11,106 nt of DNA from assembly GCA_030729445.1 (NCBI GenBank), contig JANQXJ010000281.1, forward strand, positions 1 through 11,106, written 5' to 3'. Of the stretch, positions 6,448 to 11,106 are shown in pieces. The position numbers were made by a program, and so were the translations under genes. Origin of the DNA: Limnohabitans sp. (lineage in GTDB: Bacteria; Pseudomonadota; Gammaproteobacteria; Burkholderiales; Burkholderiaceae_C). The stretch's first letter is position 1, and every line of letters begins with the position of its first letter. The notes beneath the pieces were generated by a model. The model was not told where the DNA came from, ran no database searches, and worked only from the letters and a program-made list of their open reading frames with translations.

Positions 6448-7056
6448 ATGAGCGCACTGGACATCACAAATTTGGGCATGGTCCCCATGGTCATCGAGCA
6501 GTCGGGTCGTGGCGAACGCGCTTATGACATCTATTCGCGTTTGCTCAAAGAGCGCGTGATCTTTTTGGTGGGTGAGGTCAACGACCACATGGCCAACCTG
6601 ATCGTGGCCCAGTTGCTGTTTTTGGAGAGTGAAAACCCTGAAAAGGACATCTCGCTGTACATCAACTCGCCCGGCGGCTCGGTGAGTGCAGGTATGGCGA
6701 TTTACGACACCATGAACTTCATCAAGCCCGATGTGTCCACGCTGTGCAACGGCATGGCCGCCAGCATGGGTGCTTTCTTGCTGTCTTCGGGTGCCAAGGG
6801 CAAGCGTTTTTCGCTGCCCAACTCCAAGGTCATGATCCACCAGCCGCTCGGCGGTGCGCGTGGTCAGGCCACCGAAATCGAAATCGCCGCCCGCGAGATC
6901 GTCAAGACCCGAGCCCAGTTGAACCGCATCCTGTCCGAGAACACCGGGCAGCCATTGGAGAAGATCGAGTTCGACACCGAGCGCGACTATTACCTGTCGG
7001 CCACCGAGTCCAAAGACTACGGTTTGATCGACGAAGTGATCTCCAAACGCGCTTGA
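6448..7056 (+). CDS. clpP: ATP-dependent Clp protease proteolytic subunit
   Basis: ClpP forms the barrel-shaped serine peptidase that degrades proteins unfolded by ClpX or ClpA. With the ATG at 6448 it has 202 residues, and GGAG at 6439-6442 sits 5 nt upstream as a good ribosome binding site. A TTG-initiated extension to 6355 would run through the upstream hairpin and promoter and is unlikely. The catalytic triad is S106 (in GMAASMGA), H131 (in MIHQP) and D180 (in ERDYY), with the same spacing as the E. coli triad. By alignment with the E. coli processing site, a propeptide of about 10 residues would be removed to leave an N terminus near MVPMVIEQ. The hydrophobic pockets that dock the ClpX IGF loop are expected but not checked residue by residue. 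It is followed by a terminator, then clpX. Confidence 0.97.
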   Translation: MSALDITNLGMVPMVIEQSGRGERAYDIYSRLLKERVIFLVGEVNDHMANLIVAQLLFLESENPEKDISLYINSPGGSVSAGMAIYDTMNFIKPDVSTLCNGMAASMGAFLLSSGAKGKRFSLPNSKVMIHQPLGGARGQATEIEIAAREIVKTRAQLNRILSENTGQPLEKIEFDTERDYYLSATESKDYGLIDEVISKRA

Positions 7057-7086
7057 GGGTGGCCGGGCTTTCCGGCGCTCTGTCTG

Positions 7087-7124
7087 ACGGCGTTACCTCC
7101 AAAGGGTGAACGCCGTTTTTCTTT
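7087..7124 (+). terminator. Intrinsic terminator between clpP and clpX
   Basis: ACGGCGTT (7087-7094) pairs with AACGCCGT (7109-7116), extended by ACC/GGT (7095-7097 with 7105-7107) across a one-base bulge. T-rich sequence (TTTTTCTTT, 7116-7124) follows directly. It lies 30 bp after the clpP stop and 39 bp before the clpX start. A smaller GCCGG/CCGGC hairpin (7062-7076) precedes it. Confidence 0.85.
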
Positions 7125-7163
7125 CGTTATCATTGACGAATTCTGGATACCGAGGCGACATTT

Positions 7164-8432
7164 ATGGCCGATAAAAAAGGCTCAAGCACTGAGAAAAACC
7201 TGTTCTGCTCCTTTTGTGGCAAGAGCCAGCATGAGGTTAAAAAGCTGATTGCAGGCCCGTCGGTGTTCATTTGCGACGAATGCATCGATTTGTGCAACGA
7301 CATCGTGCGTGACGAGCTGGCCTCCACCACCACCGTGGGTGAGGGTGCCAAAGAAGGCTTGCCCACACCCCAGGACATCAAGACCAACCTCGACAACTAT
7401 GTGATTGGCCAGGAAAAAGCCAAGCGCAGTTTGGCCGTGGCGGTGTACAACCACTACAAACGCCTCAAGCACAAAGAGACGTCCAAAAAAGACGAGGTCG
7501 AACTGGCCAAGAGCAACATCTTGCTGATCGGCCCCACAGGCTCGGGTAAGACCTTGTTGGCCCAGACCATGGCCCGCATGCTGGATGTGCCCTTTGTCAT
7601 GGCCGACGCCACCACCTTGACCGAAGCCGGTTATGTGGGCGAGGACGTTGAAAACATCGTCGCCAAGTTACTGCAGACCTGCAACTACGACGTCGAGCGG
7701 GCCCAGCGCGGCATTGTCTACATCGACGAGATCGACAAGATCACCCGCAAGTCGGACAACCCGTCCATCACCCGCGACGTGTCGGGCGAGGGCGTGCAGC
7801 AGGCCCTGCTCAAGTTGGTCGAAGGCACCATGGCCAGCGTGCCGCCGCAAGGCGGGCGCAAGCACCCCAACCAAGACTTTTTGCAGATCGACACGACCAA
7901 CATCTTGTTCATTTGTGGCGGCGCCTTCGCAGGCTTGGAAAAAGTCATCGAAAACCGCACCGAATCCGGTGGGATCGGCTTTGCTGCCACGGTCAAGAGC
8001 AAGAAGCAACGTTCGCTCACCGACGTGTTCAATGAAGTTGAGCCCGAAGACCTGATCAAGTTCGGCCTGATCCCCGAGCTGGTGGGGCGTTTGCCTGTGG
8101 TCGCTACCCTGGCCGAGCTGAGCGAAGAGGCGCTGGTGCAAATCCTGACCGAGCCGAAAAACGCAGTGGTCAAGCAGTTCACCAAACTCTTGGCCATGGA
8201 AGGCGTGGAGCTCGAAGTGCGCCCCAATGCCCTCACGGCCATGGCCCGCAAGGCACTGGCCCGCAAAACAGGCGCCCGGGGTCTGCGCTCCATCATGGAG
8301 CAGGCCCTGATTGACACCATGTTTGAGTTGCCCAATCAGGCGAACGTTGAAAAAGTGGTGGTGGACGAGTCCGTCATTGACGACAACAAACCGCCTCTGC
8401 TGGTTTACCGCGAGACGGCCAAGCAGGCCTGA
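7164..8432 (+). CDS. clpX: ATP-dependent Clp protease ATP-binding subunit ClpX
   Basis: ClpX is the hexameric AAA+ unfoldase that recognises tagged substrates (such as SsrA-tagged proteins) and threads them into ClpP. The 422-residue length is typical. The N-terminal zinc-binding domain has C15, C18, C37 and C40. Walker A GPTGSGKT is at 123-130 and Walker B IDE has D188-E189. The pore loop GYVG is at 156-159, the RKH loop at 232-234, the ClpP-docking IGF loop at 271-273, and the sensor-2 region GARGLRS is near the C terminus. GAGG at 7152-7155 sits 8 nt before the ATG. Because a strong terminator separates it from clpP, it may depend on readthrough or on its own promoter. I see no convincing promoter in the 39-bp space. 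Confidence 0.98.
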   Translation: MADKKGSSTEKNLFCSFCGKSQHEVKKLIAGPSVFICDECIDLCNDIVRDELASTTTVGEGAKEGLPTPQDIKTNLDNYVIGQEKAKRSLAVAVYNHYKRLKHKETSKKDEVELAKSNILLIGPTGSGKTLLAQTMARMLDVPFVMADATTLTEAGYVGEDVENIVAKLLQTCNYDVERAQRGIVYIDEIDKITRKSDNPSITRDVSGEGVQQALLKLVEGTMASVPPQGGRKHPNQDFLQIDTTNILFICGGAFAGLEKVIENRTESGGIGFAATVKSKKQRSLTDVFNEVEPEDLIKFGLIPELVGRLPVVATLAELSEEALVQILTEPKNAVVKQFTKLLAMEGVELEVRPNALTAMARKALARKTGARGLRSIMEQALIDTMFELPNQANVEKVVVDESVIDDNKPPLLVYRETAKQA

Positions 8433-8474
8433 GCCACATTGCCGCACACCATGAATACCCCTAAGTGTCTGTGG

Positions 8475-8502
8475 GTTGAAATCGCAGGTGCAGCATCCAT
8501 GT
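8475..8502 (+). promoter_or_regulatory. Candidate sigma32 promoter of lon
   Basis: GTTGAAA (8475-8481) matches six of seven sigma32 -35 positions. After 13 bp comes ATCCATGT (8495-8502), which matches the CCAT core and the final T of CCCCATNT. The start would be near 8507, about 23 nt before the lon ATG. The -10-like ATCCATG is the same string as in the downstream clpP candidate. Lon is a classical heat-shock protein. Confidence 0.45.
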
Positions 8503-8529
8503 GCTTTGAATTGACCTGAGGGACACACC

Positions 8530-10953
8530 ATGTCTGGACATACACCTTTGCCGCCCACCTTGATCGAACTGCCCATGTTGCCTTTGCGCGACGTGGTGGT
8601 GTTCCCTCACATGGTGATTCCGCTGTTTGTGGGCCGCCCCAAAAGCATCAAGGCGCTGGAGTCGGCCATGGCTGCCGAACGCCGCATCATGCTGGTGGCC
8701 CAGAAAACGGCCGCCAAAGACGAACCCAGCGTGGAAGACATGTTCGACGTGGGTTGTGTGTCGACCATTTTGCAAATGCTGAAATTGCCCGATGGCACCG
8801 TGAAGGTTCTGGTTGAAGGCCAACAACGTGCCTTGGTCAAATCGATTGTCGATGGCGAAGCCCATTTTGTGGCCGCCGTGACCCCGGTGGACCCGGTTTC
8901 CGAGCAGTCCGATGACAGCAGCGAGATCGAGGCCCTGCGCCGCGCAGTGATGCAGCAGTTTGACCAGTACGTCAAACTCAACAAGAAAATTCCGCCCGAA
9001 ATTCTGACTTCCATTTCCAGCATCGATGACCCCGGTCGCTTGGCCGACACCATCGCGGCCCACCTGCCACTCAAGCTTGAAAACAAGCAGCAGGTGCTGG
9101 ATTTGGCCAACATCAAGTCGCGTCTGGAAAACCTCTATGCCCAGTTGGAGCACGAGGTCGATATTCTGAACGTGGACAAGCGCATCCGTGGCCGCGTCAA
9201 GCGCCAGATGGAAAAGAACCAGCGCGACTTCTACCTGAACGAGCAGGTCAAAGCCATCCAGAAAGAGCTGGGCGACGGCGAAGAGGGCGCGGACATCGAG
9301 GAAATCGAAAAGAAGATCAAGGCCGCCAAGATGTCGGCCGAGGCCCGCAAAAAGGCCGAGGGCGAGCTCAAAAAGCTCAAACTCATGTCGCCCATGTCGG
9401 CCGAGGCTTCGGTCGTGCGCAACTACCTCGATGTTCTGATTGGTTTGCCTTGGGGCAAAAAGACCAAGCTCAAGCACGATCTGGCCAATGCCGAAGACGT
9501 GTTGAACCAAGACCACTTTGGTCTGGACAAGGTCAAAGACCGCATCTTGGAATACCTCGCGGTGCAGCAGCGCGTGGACAAGGTCAAAGCGCCTATCCTG
9601 TGCTTGGTGGGGCCACCCGGCGTGGGCAAGACCTCGCTGGGCCAATCCATTGCCAAGGCCACCGGGCGCAAATACGTGCGCATGGCCCTGGGCGGCATGC
9701 GTGACGAAGCCGAGATTCGTGGGCACCGCCGCACCTACATCGGCGCATTGCCCGGCAAAGTGCTGCAAAACCTGAACAAAGTCGGCACCAAGAACCCGCT
9801 GTTCCTGCTCGACGAGATCGACAAGCTGGGCACGGACTTCCGTGGTGACCCCTCGAGCGCATTGCTGGAAGTGCTGGATCCTGAGCAAAACCATACCTTT
9901 GGTGACCATTACGTCGAGGTCGACTTTGACCTGAGCGATGTGATGTTTGTGGCGACCTCCAACTCGATGAACATCCCCTCGGCCCTGTTGGACCGGATGG
10001 AAGTCATCCGTTTGTCGGGTTACACCGAAGACGAAAAAACCAGCATCGCCATGAAGTATTTGCTGCCCAAGCAAATGACCAACAACGGCGTGAAAGATTC
10101 TGAGCTGAAGGTGACCGAAGAGGCCGTGCGCGACGTGGTGCGTTACTACACCCGCGAAGCCGGTGTGCGGTCTCTTGAGCGTGAACTGGGCAAGATCTGC
10201 CGAAAGGTGGTCAAGGCTTTGCTGCTCAAGCAAATGACGCCTCAGGTGGTGGTGAACGAGGACAATCTGAATGACTTTTTGGGTGTGCGCAAGTACACCT
10301 ATGGCCGCGCCGAGCAAAAGAATCAGGTGGGCCAGGTCGTCGGATTGGCTTGGACCGAAGTGGGCGGCGATTTGCTCACCATCGAAGCGGCTCTGATGCC
10401 CGGCAAAGGCGTGATCACCCGCACCGGTTCGCTGGGCGATGTGATGAAAGAGTCGGTGGAAGCTGCTCGCACCGTGGTGCGCAGCCGCTCACGCCTCTTG
10501 GGCATCAAGGACGAGATTTTTGAGAAGAAAGATCTGCACATCCATGTGCCCGATGGCGCCACGCCCAAGGATGGACCCAGTGCGGGTGCCGCGATGACCA
10601 CGGCCATGGTGTCGGCCATGACGGGTATCCCGGTGCGCGCTGATGTGGCCATGACCGGTGAGATCACGCTGCGCGGTGAAGTCACCGCCATCGGGGGTCT
10701 GAAGGAAAAGTTACTGGCGGCTTTGCGCGGTGGCATCAAGACCGTTTTGATTCCCGAAGACAACGTCAAAGACCTGCAGGACATTCCAGGCAATGTCAAA
10801 AATGGTCTGGAGATCGTGCCCGTCAAGTGGATCGACCAGGTGCTGGAAGTGGCTTTGGAAGCCAAGCCAACGCCTTTGAGCGACGAAGAGGTTGCGGCCG
10901 CTGCCTTGACCGCTGTGCCCGCAACGGCCAAAGCCGAGGCCGTGAAACATTGA
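8530..10953 (+). CDS. lon: ATP-dependent protease La (Lon)
   Basis: Lon is a cytoplasmic homohexameric AAA+ serine protease that removes misfolded and short-lived regulatory proteins. The 807 residues fit the LonA class. The N-terminal substrate-binding domain opens with LPMLPLRDVVVFPHMVIPLFVGR. A charged, helical central segment (about 210-290) leads to the AAA+ module with Walker A GPPGVGKT at 361-368 and Walker B LLDE with D428-E429. The C-terminal protease domain has the Ser-Lys dyad S684 (in DGPSAGAAM) and K727 (in GGLKEKLLAA), spaced 43 residues as in E. coli (S679/K722). The last 30 or so residues are an Ala/Glu-rich tail. GAGGG at 8518-8522 sits 7 nt before the ATG. It closes the tig-clpP-clpX-lon cluster and is followed by a hairpin and tRNA-Gly. 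Confidence 0.98.
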   Translation: MSGHTPLPPTLIELPMLPLRDVVVFPHMVIPLFVGRPKSIKALESAMAAERRIMLVAQKTAAKDEPSVEDMFDVGCVSTILQMLKLPDGTVKVLVEGQQRALVKSIVDGEAHFVAAVTPVDPVSEQSDDSSEIEALRRAVMQQFDQYVKLNKKIPPEILTSISSIDDPGRLADTIAAHLPLKLENKQQVLDLANIKSRLENLYAQLEHEVDILNVDKRIRGRVKRQMEKNQRDFYLNEQVKAIQKELGDGEEGADIEEIEKKIKAAKMSAEARKKAEGELKKLKLMSPMSAEASVVRNYLDVLIGLPWGKKTKLKHDLANAEDVLNQDHFGLDKVKDRILEYLAVQQRVDKVKAPILCLVGPPGVGKTSLGQSIAKATGRKYVRMALGGMRDEAEIRGHRRTYIGALPGKVLQNLNKVGTKNPLFLLDEIDKLGTDFRGDPSSALLEVLDPEQNHTFGDHYVEVDFDLSDVMFVATSNSMNIPSALLDRMEVIRLSGYTEDEKTSIAMKYLLPKQMTNNGVKDSELKVTEEAVRDVVRYYTREAGVRSLERELGKICRKVVKALLLKQMTPQVVVNEDNLNDFLGVRKYTYGRAEQKNQVGQVVGLAWTEVGGDLLTIEAALMPGKGVITRTGSLGDVMKESVEAARTVVRSRSRLLGIKDEIFEKKDLHIHVPDGATPKDGPSAGAAMTTAMVSAMTGIPVRADVAMTGEITLRGEVTAIGGLKEKLLAALRGGIKTVLIPEDNVKDLQDIPGNVKNGLEIVPVKWIDQVLEVALEAKPTPLSDEEVAAAALTAVPATAKAEAVKH

Positions 10954-10961
10954 TGCAAAAT

Positions 10962-10991
10962 TTTCAGGTCGACGCCAAAGTCGACCTGAAA
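10962..10991 (+). terminator. Perfect 12-bp hairpin after lon (possible terminator)
   Basis: TTTCAGGTCGAC (10962-10973) and GTCGACCTGAAA (10980-10991) are a perfect 12-bp stem with a 6-nt loop, 8 bp after the lon stop. The right flank (TTGAATT) is only weakly T-rich, so termination may be partial or the hairpin may protect the 3' end. On the opposite strand the stem is followed by AATTTTGC, so it could also act on antisense transcripts. Confidence 0.6.
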
Positions 10992-11003
10992 TTGAATTAC
11001 AAT

Positions 11004-11033
11004 TTGACCATTCCAGATGACAGGGCATACAAT
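11004..11033 (+). promoter_or_regulatory. Promoter of tRNA-Gly
   Basis: TTGACC (11004-11009) and TACAAT (11028-11033) are each five-of-six matches to the -35 and -10 boxes, with an 18-bp spacer. The start would be near 11040, about 13 nt before the tRNA. The -10 lies inside the palindrome GGGCAT-ACA-ATGCCC (11023-11037). Confidence 0.6.
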
Positions 11034-11052
11034 GCCCAGTTCACTGTAGTAC

Positions 11053-11106
11053 GCGGGAATAGCTCAGTTGGTAGAGCGCAACCTTGCCAAGGTTGAGGTC
11101 GCGAGT
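11053..11106 (+). tRNA. tRNA-Gly (anticodon GCC), 5' part, cut by window end
   Basis: Fifty-four nucleotides are present. The acceptor 5' strand is GCGGGAA, the D arm is AGCTCAGTTGGTAGAGC, and the anticodon stem CAACC/GGTTG encloses loop TTGCCAA with anticodon GCC at 11086-11088. The variable region AGGTC and the first bases of the T stem follow. The T loop and acceptor 3' strand lie beyond the edge. It reads GGC/GGU codons. Other tRNA genes may follow outside the window. Confidence 0.95.

Noticed and set aside
7133..7161. TTGACG (7133-7138) as -35 of a clpX promoter
   Set aside because: No acceptable -10 lies 16-18 bp downstream. The nearest AT-rich string, GATACC, is much too close.
6325..8529. 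CIRCE or HAIR heat-shock repressor elements upstream of clpP, clpX or lon
   Set aside because: I looked for TTAGCACTC/GAGTGCTAA and CTTGAGT/ACTCAAG pairs in the gaps and found none.
8461..10317. 618-codon minus-strand open frame opposite lon
   Set aside because: It lies over intact Lon domains with catalytic motifs on the plus strand. The His/Gln/Leu-rich product looks like a codon-bias shadow.
1..11106. A new multi-gene defence or accessory system
   Set aside because: All genes on both sides fall in well-known families (prenyl synthase, RND efflux, Tig, ClpP, ClpX, Lon, tRNAs) with intact motifs. Only intergenic regulation looked unusual.

Overview
The window reads as a stretch of betaproteobacterial chromosome, most likely from the order Burkholderiales and the Comamonadaceae (the Limnohabitans/Rhodoferax/Curvibacter neighbourhood). 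This rests on the moderately high GC, the residue-level character of the Tig, ClpP, ClpX and Lon proteins, and the tRNA-Leu – tig – clpP – clpX – lon – tRNA-Gly order. The family placement is inference; no search was run. It is mainly a conserved housekeeping region, and I do not see a new multi-gene system in it. The less ordinary material is in the short intergenic spaces.

Left part (1-4745). A truncated gene on the minus strand (1-348) encodes the N-terminal 116 residues of a squalene/phytoene synthase family enzyme. Divergent from it, an 85-bp gap carries a good sigma70-type promoter with a dyad just after the -10 that looks like a TetR-type operator. It precedes a two-gene RND efflux operon: a periplasmic adaptor lipoprotein (434-1585) and an inner-membrane pump (1590-4745), 4 bp apart. 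No outer-membrane channel gene and no regulator gene lie in the window.

Middle and right part (4746-10953). A structured 115-bp gap with attenuator-like alternative hairpins precedes tRNA-Leu(UAG). Then come trigger factor (tig), ClpP peptidase, ClpX unfoldase and Lon protease, all on the plus strand. Together they form a protein-quality-control cluster: Tig folds nascent chains at the ribosome exit, ClpX unfolds and feeds tagged or damaged proteins to ClpP, and Lon degrades misfolded and regulatory proteins. The gaps before clpP and lon hold sequences resembling heat-shock (sigma32) promoters. A strong intrinsic terminator separates clpP from clpX, so the cluster is probably several overlapping transcription units rather than one operon.

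Right edge (10954-11106). After lon there is a perfect 12-bp hairpin, then a promoter whose -10 box sits inside a perfect GGGCAT/ATGCCC palindrome, then a tRNA-Gly(GCC) cut by the window end. No gene-free stretch exceeds 300 bases. No insertion sequence, CRISPR array, integrase or other mobile-element hallmark was seen.
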